64,000 nucleotides of DNA from Nevskiaceae bacterium (lineage in GTDB: Bacteria; Pseudomonadota; Gammaproteobacteria; Nevskiales; Nevskiaceae), in contig SSEB01000007.1 in assembly GCA_008012115.1 (NCBI GenBank), positions 62,001 to 126,000 of the forward strand, read 5' to 3'. Below, in pieces: positions 6,834 to 15,320 of the stretch. Positions within the stretch are counted from its first letter, which is position 1. Each line of letters opens with the position of its first letter. Both the position numbers and the translations under genes were made by a program. Under the pieces are notes generated by a model. It was not told the DNA's origin. It made no database searches and saw nothing but the letters and a program-made list of their open reading frames with translations.

Positions 6834-9800
6834 TCAATGCACCGACCGGCGGCGGCGCAAGGCCGCCAAACCACCGAGGCCGATCAGCAGGCTCAGCGGC
6901 AGCGCACCGCCACCGCCCGATCCGCCACCCGTGGTCGTGCCGCCGGTGGTGGTGCCCCCGGTGGTTCCGCCGGTCGTGGTGCCGCCTCCGAACTGGAACA
7001 GCTGCACGCCGCGCCCGAAGGTCGCCGCAAACAACTGCGTGTCGTCACCGGGCTTGAGCACCAGCTGGTTGACCGGCACATTCGGCAGGTCGCCCAGCGG
7101 TGCCCAGTGGGCGCCGCTCAGGTCGGACGAGATGAACACGCCGATGTCGGTGCCGACGATCATCTGTGTGCCGCGCAGCAACAGGTAGCTGACGACGGTG
7201 TCCGGCAGATCGCCGCTGACATCGGCAAAGCTGTCGCCAGCGTCGTGCGAGACGAACACGTGACCGCTGCCGATATTGGCGTTCTTGTCGTAGTACTGGC
7301 CCGGCGGCGCCCAGCGCGCGGTGGAGTAGCCGCCGAGCGTGACGTAGATGGTGCGCACATCCGACGGATCGATCTTGATGCTGTAGATGTAGCGGTTGGG
7401 CAGGCCCGCCATCTTGGCCTGGTGCCAGCCGTCGGTCGATCCCTTCTTGGCCGGTTTGTCGCCGCCGACATTGGTGGCGATACCGCGCTGGAACTGGACG
7501 TTGCTGCCCGCGAGGTTGCAGGGGCCGCACCAGCCGGCGTAGATCGCGTCGCCGACCACGTCGAGCATCCGCGAGCGCGAGGTGTGCACGGCGCCGGTGG
7601 CGGCGTCGCTGCCGAGATCGAAGGCCAGGGACCAGTCGCTGTCGCTGCTGCTGGTATCCGCACCCTTCAGCGACTCGGCAACCTTGCTGCCGGCCATCAC
7701 GAGATGCTTGCTGTCCAGCGGGTCAAGCGAATACGGGCTCAGGAAGTGCGCCGTGCCGATCAGCGCGCTGGAAGGCGCGATCGAGTTCTGGGTGACGCCG
7801 CCGTCCTTGGTGACGACCACGGCCAGCTCCGGCGTCGAGTAATAAGCGACGTTGGCGTTGTCCGGATCGACCGCGCACCACATGCCGTCGCCGACGTGCA
7901 CGCGTACCGAGCGGAAGTTGTCCTTGGGATCGATCTTGCCGCTGGCGTTGTCCTGCAGACCGTAATACACGGTGCCGTCCTTGGCCACCGCGATGCCATA
8001 GGTCATGAAGGTGTAGCGATCGTTGTTCACGCCGTCGCCCCACTTGTTGTTGGCGAAGTCGTCGCTGTTCGGATCCGCGGAATACTGCTTGTAGATGCCG
8101 CCATCGTTACCGACGAACAGCCAGACGCCGCCCTTGTCGTCGGGGATATAGATGCCGTCGTGCTGATCGGGATGCGTGGTGGTGCCGTTGATCACGCCGT
8201 CGTAGGTCGGACACACCGGCGTGCTCGGCGTCACGCCGGCCTGGCCGATCAGAAACAGGCAGGTGCCGCCGGCGAAGTAAGTGCCGAACACCTTGTAGTC
8301 TTCCGGCGTCTGCTGCAGCACGCCGTTCTGCGGCAACGGCAGGCGGTTCTTCCAGATCTCCTCCATGCCGAAGGTCAGACGCGTCGGCACGCCTTGCAGT
8401 GGATCGGCTTGAGTGGGATCGGGCTTGATCCACATGTCGTACCAGGTCTGCACACCGGGACCGACGCCCAGCGCCACCACCGGCACCAGCGAGGAGCCGG
8501 TCGCCGGGTTGTAGGTCAGCTTCTTGTCGTCGGCCAGGCGCGTCCAGGTGTCGCCGAAGTCGGACGAGACGAACACGCCGTTGATGTTGGTCGCGCTGGG
8601 AATCTTCGAGGCCAGCCGCGCGCAGAGGTCCGCCGTGCTCTGATCGACGATCACGCCGATCACCTGGTCGCAGGGTGTCGGCAGCGCCGGGTTCTTGACG
8701 TCGGCGTCGATGTCCAGCATCGGGATGTCGCCGTTCAGATAGCCGGCATCCTGCACCAGCGCGTAGACGTAGCCGTGATCCTGCGCATCGCCGATGGCGT
8801 TGCCCAGTTCGATGCGGCCGATGCGCGAGCGGGTCGTGAAGCCGACCGGCTCGGGGCCGACTGCGGCGTAGTTGCCGACCATGGCGAAGCTGCCGGCCTC
8901 GCCGGTGGCGGAGCGATACAGGCCGTTGCCCGGCGACTGCGGTTTGCCGTCCGGGTACGGCAGCGCGCCGGAGCGGAAGCCCACGGCGGCCAGCACCGGA
9001 CAACCCTTGGCGTCGCAGGTGAACTTGCTGGTGCCGCCCGGCTGCTTGATCACGACATCGGTGACGAAATTGGCGAACTGGCAGGCACCTAGCGTCTCGA
9101 TACCGGCACAGTCGGCCGACACCGGCAGCTTGACGTTGACGTAGCTGGCGCCGGCGTCGGTGGAGCGGAACAGGCCCTTGCCGGTGGCGGCGTAGACAAT
9201 GTTGGGGTTGCTCGGATCGACCGCGATCTTGAACGACAACGCGGCGTCCGGCACGCCCGTGGCGTGATGCCAGGTCTGGCCGAGGTCGCCACTCCAGTAG
9301 GCGCCCAGGCCGGTGTAGGCATTGCCACCCTGCGTGTGTTCGCCGGTCAGCACCAGCACGCGGCCGCCCTGCGCCTTGGTCCAGGCGACGGCGCTGTTGA
9401 TCAGCGTCGGCAGCGCGTCGCTGATCGAGGTCCAGTGATCGCCGAGCTTGGAAAGATCACCGCCCGTCGCCTCGGTGTACCAGATGCCGCCATTGCCGAC
9501 TGCGGCGAACAGGCGCTTGTGATCGGCGTCGTAAGCGAAGCTGTCGGTGCGACCGGAAACCTTGTGAATGCCGTCGTCGCCTATCGCGCCGACGTATTTC
9601 GGATCCTCGACCTGCGGCGCGGTGCCGTAGGCCTGCCAATGGCCGGCGCTGTTGGCGATCTGCGCCGACTGGGTGGCGAGCAGCGCCTTCTGCTGCACCG
9701 CGCGGCGCGGCGCGCCGTCGGGCACGACACCCAACATGCCCAGCAGATCATCCAGGCGTTCGGAGACTTCCGCCATCGATTCCGGCAGCAGGCCTTTCGA

Positions 9801-10025
9801 TACGCAGACGCTGCCGCCGAACTTGCCAGCGATCTCGTCGCGATGCGCCTGCGCGAAAGCGGGGTTGTATTCCTGCGCCAGCCGTTGCGGATCGCGCAAC
9901 TCGTAACCGGCCGGGCAGGCCTGTGCCGAACTTGCGGCCAGCTCGCGGTGATGCCACACCGATGCCAGTCCCACCAGCGAAACAAATGCCACGCCCGCAA
10001 GCGGGCCCCACTTTTTGATCGACAT
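6834..10025 (-). CDS. Very large secreted Asp-box (BNR) repeat protein with GlyGly-CTERM tail
   Basis: A 1063-aa exported protein. The N-terminus has a hydrophobic signal segment. The body carries repeated Asp-box motifs of sialidase/sortilin-type propellers, such as SGDLGQTW, STDAGASY, SSDFGDTW and SHDAGDSF, so a large multi-bladed beta-propeller is expected. The C-terminus has a Gly/Thr-rich linker, then GGGG, a hydrophobic segment and RRRR. This matches the GlyGly-CTERM sorting signal, which is cleaved by rhombosortase and is linked to type II secretion to the cell surface. No catalytic residues were recognised. The ATG is preceded by GGGGAA. The function is unknown; surface glycoside hydrolysis or binding is possible. 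Confidence 0.85.
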   Translation of the reverse strand: MSIKKWGPLAGVAFVSLVGLASVWHHRELAASSAQACPAGYELRDPQRLAQEYNPAFAQAHRDEIAGKFGGSVCVSKGLLPESMAEVSERLDDLLGMLGVVPDGAPRRAVQQKALLATQSAQIANSAGHWQAYGTAPQVEDPKYVGAIGDDGIHKVSGRTDSFAYDADHKRLFAAVGNGGIWYTEATGGDLSKLGDHWTSISDALPTLINSAVAWTKAQGGRVLVLTGEHTQGGNAYTGLGAYWSGDLGQTWHHATGVPDAALSFKIAVDPSNPNIVYAATGKGLFRSTDAGASYVNVKLPVSADCAGIETLGACQFANFVTDVVIKQPGGTSKFTCDAKGCPVLAAVGFRSGALPYPDGKPQSPGNGLYRSATGEAGSFAMVGNYAAVGPEPVGFTTRSRIGRIELGNAIGDAQDHGYVYALVQDAGYLNGDIPMLDIDADVKNPALPTPCDQVIGVIVDQSTADLCARLASKIPSATNINGVFVSSDFGDTWTRLADDKKLTYNPATGSSLVPVVALGVGPGVQTWYDMWIKPDPTQADPLQGVPTRLTFGMEEIWKNRLPLPQNGVLQQTPEDYKVFGTYFAGGTCLFLIGQAGVTPSTPVCPTYDGVINGTTTHPDQHDGIYIPDDKGGVWLFVGNDGGIYKQYSADPNSDDFANNKWGDGVNNDRYTFMTYGIAVAKDGTVYYGLQDNASGKIDPKDNFRSVRVHVGDGMWCAVDPDNANVAYYSTPELAVVVTKDGGVTQNSIAPSSALIGTAHFLSPYSLDPLDSKHLVMAGSKVAESLKGADTSSSDSDWSLAFDLGSDAATGAVHTSRSRMLDVVGDAIYAGWCGPCNLAGSNVQFQRGIATNVGGDKPAKKGSTDGWHQAKMAGLPNRYIYSIKIDPSDVRTIYVTLGGYSTARWAPPGQYYDKNANIGSGHVFVSHDAGDSFADVSGDLPDTVVSYLLLRGTQMIVGTDIGVFISSDLSGAHWAPLGDLPNVPVNQLVLKPGDDTQLFAATFGRGVQLFQFGGGTTTGGTTGGTTTGGTTTGGGSGGGGALPLSLLIGLGGLAALRRRRSVH

Positions 10026-10315
10026 CGTTTTTCCCCAATCCCAAATCGTCGTCCACCGCGGCGGACCCTGGCTGCTGATAACGTGACCAGCAACTCGTCG
10101 TTGATACCACTGACTTCGATGTCAGGCTGACAGCCGGCGGTTCGTACTGACAATAGGGAAAACAACCCAGCGGGAATCGCTTGCCGATGCGCGACGCCGA
10201 CTCTGCTCGCGTGACGGAAGTGTGCCTCGCGCCGTCGGTGCTGCGTCGGCTCTCGGGGTATTGCGCCATCGCACCGAACCGCCCGTCTGACCGCCCTGCG
10301 AGGATGCAGAACCAC
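10026..10315. other. Divergent intergenic region, no gene recognised
   Basis: These 290 bases lie upstream of the minus-strand Asp-box gene and before element copy 2. They probably hold that gene's promoter, but I could not pick out convincing -35/-10 pairs. No open frame with a plausible ribosome site, RNA gene or repeat was seen. Confidence 0.5.
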
Positions 10316-10425
10316 CACCCGCTATCGGTACTGGACCTAGGGAATTTGTTTTATATTAATGTATATTTTTAAATTCGATTGATATTTATTAACTTTTTTC
10401 CCTGCGTAATGGCCTGCAGCGGGTG
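10316..10425. repeat. 110-bp nested-palindrome element, copy 2
   Basis: Ends CACCCGCT (10316-10323) and AGCGGGTG (10418-10425); core 10348-10393, starting GTTTTAT and ending TTATTAAC. The spacers are 24 bp each, as in every other copy. It lies between divergent genes: 290 bp from the start of the Asp-box gene and 52 bp before the DUF2306 start, so the A/T core could act as part of that gene's promoter region. Confidence 0.93.
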
Positions 10426-10477
10426 ACGTCCTGCGACAGCAGCGCACGCCCGTGGCGCGTCATTGCTAGAGTGCCGC

Positions 10478-10891
10478 ATGACTTATTTGCAGTTGGCTTA
10501 TTTCCACCTGGCGATCGTCGTGCCGGCCTTCGTGATCGGCACCTTCCTGATGCTCAACCACAAGGGCACGCCGAGGCATCGCCTGCTGGGCCGGGTTTAT
10601 CTGGCGCTGATGGCCATCACCGGTATCGTCACGCTGTTCATGCCGGCGCAGGTGGGTCCGCGCTTTCTCGGCCACTTCGGCTTCATTCACCTGCTGAGTC
10701 TGCTCACGCTCTACAGCGTGCCGACGGCCTTGCTGGCAGCGCGCCAGCACCGCGTCGCGCAGCACCGTCGCAGGATGATCGGCTTGTATTTCGGCGGATT
10801 GCTGCTGGCCGGCGGCCTGGCGTTCGCACCGGGACGGCTGCTGCATCACTGGGTTTTCGGCACGCCGGCGCTGGTGAGCCTCCGGCCTTGA
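10478..10891 (+). CDS. DUF2306 integral membrane protein
   Basis: A 137-aa inner-membrane protein of the DUF2306 family with about four membrane segments. Family landmarks are the KGTPRHRLLGRVY segment near residue 28, LFMPAQVGPRFLGHFGFIH in the middle, and an HRRRMIGLYFGG segment before the last helices. The function of the family is unknown. The start chosen is the ATG before TYLQLAYFHL; an in-frame GTG/TTG-type extension upstream has no ribosome site. Its stop codon overlaps the TTG start of the next gene (TTGA), so the two are probably translationally coupled. Confidence 0.8.
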   Translation: MTYLQLAYFHLAIVVPAFVIGTFLMLNHKGTPRHRLLGRVYLALMAITGIVTLFMPAQVGPRFLGHFGFIHLLSLLTLYSVPTALLAARQHRVAQHRRRMIGLYFGGLLLAGGLAFAPGRLLHHWVFGTPALVSLRP

Positions 10892-11256
10892 AGCGGCGTG
10901 CGGCGCTCTGCGTATTGCTGACGATGGCGGCCCTGCTGGCCGCGTCGTCAGGCGCCGCGCCCAGGCTGAGCGCGACGGAAGCTGCGCGGCACATCGGCGA
11001 ATTCGCCACGGTCTGCGGCGATGTCGCCAGCGCGCACTTTGCGAAAACCACACGCGGGGCGCCCACCTTCCTGAATCTCGACGCGCCCTATCCGCAGCAG
11101 ATTTTCACCATCGTGATCTGGGCCGAGGCGCGCATGCGCTTCGCCGCGCCGCCCGAATCCCTGCTCGGCCGGCACCTCTGCGTCACCGGCACGATCCGCG
11201 CGTACCGCGACCAGCCGGAGATCGTCGTGGACCAGCCGGCGCAAATCAGCGACTGA
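10888..11256 (+). CDS. Small secreted protein with predicted OB fold
   Basis: A 122-aa exported protein with a signal peptide of about 25 residues. The mature part (beginning around LSATEAARHIGEFATVCG) resembles short bacterial OB-fold proteins annotated as tRNA-anti-like or nucleic-acid-binding. Typical pieces are TFLNLDAPYPQQIFTIVIW and a GRHLCVTGTI strand near the end. The TTG start overlaps the stop codon of the DUF2306 gene; a later ATG (at 10924) would cut into the signal peptide. Being exported, it may bind a ligand other than nucleic acid. No function is known. Confidence 0.65.
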   Translation: MKRRAALCVLLTMAALLAASSGAAPRLSATEAARHIGEFATVCGDVASAHFAKTTRGAPTFLNLDAPYPQQIFTIVIWAEARMRFAAPPESLLGRHLCVTGTIRAYRDQPEIVVDQPAQISD

Positions 11257-11268
11257 CGGCGCGTGTCG

Positions 11269-12267
11269 TCAGTGCGTGCCGATCCGCACCAGCGTGCGGC
11301 CCTGGATTTTCCCGGCGGTGAATTCCTCGCAGACCGCCGGCAACTGTTCCAGCGTGACTTCGCGTGCGACGAGCCGGTCGAAGTGCTTGGGCTTCCAGAT
11401 GGTGGACAGGTGCTGCCAGAGATCTTCCCGCCAGGGACGCGGACACTCGACGGAATGGATGCCGAGCAGCGACACGCCGCGCAGGATGAAGGGCATCACC
11501 GTGGTGTTCAGCTCGTGCGACTGCGCCAGGCCGATGCTGGCGATGTTGCCCCAGGGCCGCGTGGTGCGCGTCAGCCAGGCTAGGGTCTCGCCGCCGAGGT
11601 TGTCGACAGCGCCGCCCCACAGCGCCGACTCCAGCGGCTTCTTGCCCAGCTCCAGCGACTGGCGCGAGACGACTTCGTCCGCGCCCAGCGCCTTGAGATA
11701 GTCGTCGGCCACGCCGGCCTTGCCGGTGATGGCGTGCACGGTGAAGCCGACGCGCTTGAACAGATCGATGGCGATGCTGCCGACGCCGCCGGTGGGCCCG
11801 GTGACGGCGATGGGCCCCATCGACGGCGACTGGTGATTCTCCAGCATGCGGCGCAGCGCCAGCGCGGCGGTGAAGCCGGCGGTGCCAATGGCCATGCTCT
11901 CGCGCAGAGTCAGGCCCTGGGGCAGCGGCACCAGGATGTCCGCCGGCACGCGCGCCACTTCGCTGAAGCCGCCGTCGAGAATCTCGCCGATGTTGCAGCC
12001 GGTGACCAGCACCTTGTCGCCGGCCTTGTAGCGCGCGTCGTCGCTGCGCTCGACGATGCCGGCGAGATCGATGCCGGCCACTTTCGGGAAGCCCTTCATG
12101 ATGCGGCCCTTGCCGGTGACGGCGAGCGCGTCCTTGTAGTTGATGCCGGACCACTGCACGCGCACGACGACGTTGCCGGGGCCGAGATCGTCGAGCGTCA
12201 GCGTCTCCAGACGCGCCTGCGTGGCTTTCTCGACCTGGTGAATGCGCAGCGCTTTGAAGGTGGACAT
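11269..12267 (-). CDS. acuI: Acrylyl-CoA reductase / YhdH-type quinone oxidoreductase
   Basis: A 332-aa zinc-free medium-chain dehydrogenase/reductase of the YhdH/AcuI group, which uses NADPH to reduce acrylyl-CoA to propionyl-CoA and thereby detoxifies acrylate. Visible signs are the GINYKDALA segment near residue 42, the PKVAGIDLAG loop, the GTAGFTAALAL helix and the nucleotide-binding motif GPTGGVGSIA near residue 155. The length is as usual for the family. It is transcribed divergently from pdxH, with 51 bp between the two starts, so the promoters must overlap or abut. The physiological substrate is assumed from the family. Confidence 0.85.
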   Translation of the reverse strand: MSTFKALRIHQVEKATQARLETLTLDDLGPGNVVVRVQWSGINYKDALAVTGKGRIMKGFPKVAGIDLAGIVERSDDARYKAGDKVLVTGCNIGEILDGGFSEVARVPADILVPLPQGLTLRESMAIGTAGFTAALALRRMLENHQSPSMGPIAVTGPTGGVGSIAIDLFKRVGFTVHAITGKAGVADDYLKALGADEVVSRQSLELGKKPLESALWGGAVDNLGGETLAWLTRTTRPWGNIASIGLAQSHELNTTVMPFILRGVSLLGIHSVECPRPWREDLWQHLSTIWKPKHFDRLVAREVTLEQLPAVCEEFTAGKIQGRTLVRIGTH

Positions 12268-12318
12268 CGCGATCTTCCGGCAAAATAGGGGCCTCGATTC
12301 TGCCAGAGCTTTTCCGAC

Positions 12319-12939
12319 ATGGCCCAGTACACGCTCAACCCGCCGCTCAATGAAACCGATGTGCCGGACTCGCCGCGGCCGCTGCTGGAAGCCTGGCTCG
12401 CCGATGCCGCCGCCGTGCCGATGCAGGAGCCGACGGCGATGACGCTGGCCACCGTCGGCGCCGACGGTCAGCCCTCCGCGCGCATCGTGCTGTTCAAGGG
12501 CTTTCACCAGGACCAGCTGACCTTCTACACCAACTACGAGAGCCACAAGGGCCGCGATCTCGCCGCCAATCCGCGCGTCGCGCTCACCTTCTGGTGGGAC
12601 CGGCTGGAGCGGCAGGTGCGCGTCGAGGGCCGCGTGGAAAAACTGCCGGAGGAACTCTCGCACCGCTACTTCTACCGGCGCATCCGCGAGTCGCAGATCG
12701 GCGCGCTCACGTCGCGGCAAAGCCAGGTTGTCGCCACGCGCGCGGAACTCGACGCGCGCTTCGACGACAACGCGCAGCGCTACGCCGGCACCGAGGTGCC
12801 CCGTCCCGCGTTCTGGGGCGGCTACGGCGTGACACCGGCGCTGGTGGAATTCTGGCAGGGCCGCCACGGCCGCCTGCACGACCGTCTGCAGTATCGGCGC
12901 AGCGGCGACGGCTGGATTCTGGAGCGTCTGGAGCCGTAA
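12319..12939 (+). CDS. pdxH: Pyridoxine/pyridoxamine 5'-phosphate oxidase
   Basis: A 206-aa FMN enzyme that oxidises PNP or PMP to pyridoxal 5'-phosphate, the last step of vitamin B6 synthesis and salvage. The split-barrel landmarks are intact: MTLATVGADGQPSARIVLFKG, FYTNYESHKGRDL and VALTFWWDRLERQVRVEG. The C-terminal signature includes PRPAFWGGYG, EFWQGRHGRLHDR and WILERLEP, which bind FMN and the substrate phosphate. Length and order match the family. It starts 51 bp from the divergent acuI gene, and element copy 3 begins 18 bp after its stop codon. Confidence 0.95.
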   Translation: MAQYTLNPPLNETDVPDSPRPLLEAWLADAAAVPMQEPTAMTLATVGADGQPSARIVLFKGFHQDQLTFYTNYESHKGRDLAANPRVALTFWWDRLERQVRVEGRVEKLPEELSHRYFYRRIRESQIGALTSRQSQVVATRAELDARFDDNAQRYAGTEVPRPAFWGGYGVTPALVEFWQGRHGRLHDRLQYRRSGDGWILERLEP

Positions 12940-12957
12940 CGCAGGCGCACGAGGCGC

Positions 12958-13067
12958 CACCCGCTGTCCCCGTTTTACCTGGGAGAGACGTTATTAATTA
13001 TTAATCGATTTTTAATTTGATAAATGATTAATAACAACTTCGCCAAACGCCAAGGCCACAGCGGGTG
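12958..13067. repeat. 110-bp nested-palindrome element, copy 3
   Basis: Ends CACCCGCT (12958-12965) and AGCGGGTG (13060-13067), extended here to GCCACCCGCT/AGCGGGTGGC. The core is at 12990-13035 (GTTATTAATT to ATTAATAAC), with 18 of 23 matches between its halves. The left spacer resembles that of copy 7 (GTTTT, CCTGGG). It lies between tandem genes, pdxH upstream and the SDR downstream. Confidence 0.94.
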
Positions 13068-13203
13068 GCGGTCTGCACGCGCTTTTCATTACCCAAAGCA
13101 TCGCCACACACCGCGATCACGGCGCGCTGCCCCCGCCTCTGGCAGGTGACCGCGCAATAGCGCCACAATGCACTGGCAACGATAAAAATCTTCGGGGAGC
13201 GCA

Positions 13204-14013
13204 GTGAATACGGTCTTCAACTTCACCGGCAAGACGGTGTTCGTTTCCGGCGGCACCAGCGGCATCAACCTCGGCATCGCCCAGGCGTTTGCCCGCGCCG
13301 GCGCGCGCGTGGCGGTGATCTCGCGCAAGCCGGACAAGGTCGAGGCCGCCGTCGCCGCGCTCAAGGCCACGGGCGGCGAGGCCATCGGCTTTGCCGCCGA
13401 CGTGCGCGATTACGCCTCGGTCGAGACCGCGCTCAAGAACACGCAGGCGCGCTTCGGTGACATCGACGTGCTGATCTCCGGCGCCGCCGGCAATTTCCCC
13501 GCGCCGGCGCTGGGCATTTCGCCCAACGGCTTCAAGTCGGTGGTGGACATTGACCTGCTCGGCAGCTTCCACGTCCTGCGCGCCGCCTTTCCGCTGCTGC
13601 GCAAGCCGGGCGCCTGCATCATCCAGATTTCCGCGCCGCAGGCCTACAACCCGATGGAACTGCAGATGCACGTCTGCGCCGCCAAGGCCGGCGTCGACAT
13701 GCTCACCCGCGTCGGCGCCATGGAGTGGGGCCCGCTGGGCGTGCGCATCAACTCCGTGGTGCCCGGGCCCATCGAGGACACCGAGGGCATGGATCGACTC
13801 GCACCGACACCGGAGACGCGCGAGGCGGTGCGCAAGAGCGTGCCGCTGCAGACCTACGGCAGCAAGCAGAACATCGCCGACGCCTGCCTGTGGCTGGCCA
13901 GCCCGATGGCCAGCTACGTCACCGGCGTGGTGCTGCCCGTCGATGGCGGCTGGTCGCTGGGCGGCACCTCGGTGTCCGGCCACGAGATGAAGAAGCTGAT
14001 GATGCAGCCATGA
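13204..14013 (+). CDS. SDR oxidoreductase, 2,4-dienoyl-CoA-reductase-like
   Basis: A 269-aa short-chain dehydrogenase/reductase. The cofactor motif is GGTSGINLGIA near residue 18, with SGAAGNF in place of the common NNAG. The usual YxxxK motif is absent: the segment reads HVCAAKAG, keeping Lys but with no Tyr. Loss of that Tyr with an AKAG/AKAA helix is characteristic of 2,4-dienoyl-CoA reductases of the peroxisomal type, which reduce double bonds during breakdown of unsaturated fatty acids. That activity is inferred. The start is GTG with GGGGAG upstream. The dienelactone hydrolase gene follows after 25 bp, probably in the same operon. Confidence 0.82.
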   Translation: MNTVFNFTGKTVFVSGGTSGINLGIAQAFARAGARVAVISRKPDKVEAAVAALKATGGEAIGFAADVRDYASVETALKNTQARFGDIDVLISGAAGNFPAPALGISPNGFKSVVDIDLLGSFHVLRAAFPLLRKPGACIIQISAPQAYNPMELQMHVCAAKAGVDMLTRVGAMEWGPLGVRINSVVPGPIEDTEGMDRLAPTPETREAVRKSVPLQTYGSKQNIADACLWLASPMASYVTGVVLPVDGGWSLGGTSVSGHEMKKLMMQP

Positions 14014-14038
14014 GGGCGCGCACGCCCGGGAGCGGCCG

Positions 14039-14809
14039 ATGAAGACGATGCTCGCCCTGCTGTTGCTGGCCCTGAGCCTGCCGCTGCGTGCCGGCGAGCT
14101 GCCGCAGCCGCCGGTCACCGGCATCGAGGTCGATTACGGCTCCTTCGGCGACGCGCCGCTGCACGGCTACCTCGCCTTCCCGCGCATGGCCGACGGCACG
14201 CTGCCCGGCGTGTTGGTGTTTCACGAGTGGTGGGGACTCAACGGTTTCGTGCGCGAGATGACGCGCGAGATCGCGGCGCAGGGCTACATCGCGCTGGCCC
14301 TGGATTTCTACGATGGCCACGTCGCCTACACGCCTGAGGACGCGCGCTCGCGCATGATCGACACGCTGGAGCGCCGCACCGGCCTGGCCGACAACGTGCT
14401 GCAGGGTTACGACTTCCTCAAACGCAAGATGGGCGCGCAACACATCGCGGCGCTGGGCTGGAGCTTCGGCGGCACCCTGGTCTACCAGAGCGGCCTGCTG
14501 CTCGGCAGCAAGCTCGATGCGCTGGTGATCTACTACGGCAATGTCGGCAGCGATGCCGCGGAACTGGCGCAGTTGCCGCCGGTGCTGGCCTTCTACGGCG
14601 GTCACGATGCCGGCATCCCCGTCGACGTGCCGCAGGATTTCGAGCGCGGCCTCAAGGCGCTTGGCCACACCGCGATCCTGCACATCTATCCCGACGCCGA
14701 CCACGCCTTTGCCAATCCTTCCAGCCCGACCTACCGGGCGCAGGACGCGACGGATGCCTGGCAGACGACGCTGGATTTCCTCAGCGCGACGCTGCGCCGC
14801 AAGCGTTGA
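14039..14809 (+). CDS. Exported dienelactone-hydrolase-family protein
   Basis: A 256-aa alpha/beta hydrolase of the dienelactone hydrolase family with an N-terminal signal peptide (MKTMLALLLLALSLPLRA), so it acts in the periplasm. Landmarks are VFHEWWGLN near residue 60, the nucleophile elbow GWSFGG near residue 140, Asp in GGHDAGIP and His in DADHAFAN. The nucleophile is Ser, not the Cys of classical dienelactone hydrolase, so an esterase or another substrate is likely. GGGAG lies before the ATG. It probably shares a transcript with the SDR gene upstream and ends at the bidirectional terminator at 14822. Confidence 0.87.
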   Translation: MKTMLALLLLALSLPLRAGELPQPPVTGIEVDYGSFGDAPLHGYLAFPRMADGTLPGVLVFHEWWGLNGFVREMTREIAAQGYIALALDFYDGHVAYTPEDARSRMIDTLERRTGLADNVLQGYDFLKRKMGAQHIAALGWSFGGTLVYQSGLLLGSKLDALVIYYGNVGSDAAELAQLPPVLAFYGGHDAGIPVDVPQDFERGLKALGHTAILHIYPDADHAFANPSSPTYRAQDATDAWQTTLDFLSATLRRKR

Positions 14810-14821
14810 GCGGCGCCCAAT

Positions 14822-14850
14822 AAAAAACGCCGGCTTGCGCCGGCGTTTCT
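14822..14850. terminator. Bidirectional intrinsic terminator
   Basis: ACGCCGGC (14827-14834) and GCCGGCGT (14839-14846) form an 8-bp GC-rich stem with a TTGC loop, flanked by A6 on the left and TTTCTT on the right. It serves the dienelactone hydrolase gene (plus) and the cold-shock gene (minus), which converge here. Confidence 0.88.
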
Positions 14851-14866
14851 TGCGACGTCTGTCCCC

Positions 14867-15076
14867 TCAGACGACCGCGACGTCCTCCGCCTGCAGGCCC
14901 TTCTGGCCCTGCACGACGTTGAACTGCACCTGCTGGCCTTCCTGCAGCGTGCGATAGCCTTCCCCCTTGATTGCCCGGAAGTGGACGAACACGTCTTCGC
15001 CGGCGGCGCGCTGAATAAAGCCGTAGCCCTTGGCGTTGTCGAACCACTTCACAGTGCCAGTCTCGCGATTAGCCAT
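14867..15076 (-). CDS. Cold-shock-domain protein (CspA family)
   Basis: A 69-aa single-domain cold-shock protein, a five-stranded beta-barrel that binds single-stranded RNA and DNA and melts RNA structure. RNP1 is KGYGFI (residues 16-21) and RNP2 is VFVHF (about 29-33); the [15 protein letters not shown] opening is canonical. AAGGAAGG before the ATG is a strong ribosome site. About 240 bp separate it from the divergent protease gene, room for the long structured 5' leader typical of csp genes, but no leader motif was identified. Whether it responds to cold or is constitutive cannot be told. Confidence 0.95.
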   Translation of the reverse strand: MANRETGTVKWFDNAKGYGFIQRAAGEDVFVHFRAIKGEGYRTLQEGQQVQFNVVQGQKGLQAEDVAVV

Positions 15077-15320
15077 AAATAAACAACCTTCCTTTCAAAC
15101 TGACGGACGAGCCGCCACCAAACTTAGCGGCCGGTCCCCATGCGAAGTCCGTACCGCAAACCCTGAGCCCACAAGCTCGGAACTCACTCTACCGATATTT
15201 TTTTGTTTGTGCGAATTCCATGAATATTGCGCTGCAGCAAGCTGCGGCCCTGCGACCGGACGCCGTTGTGCAAGGCACTCTTGGGTATCATCTGACGCAG
15301 AATTTACGGAGCTCCCGATC

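Noticed and set aside
4662..9092. A 1476-codon plus-strand open frame
   Set aside because: It is the antisense shadow of the TonB receptor and Asp-box genes, with the Val/Ala/Gly/His/Arg composition typical of antisense frames in GC-rich DNA.
15077..15320. Extending the M48 protease gene upstream to 15030
   Set aside because: The extra residues come from the leader of the divergent cold-shock gene. The ATG at 15321 has a ribosome site and gives a proper lipoprotein signal.
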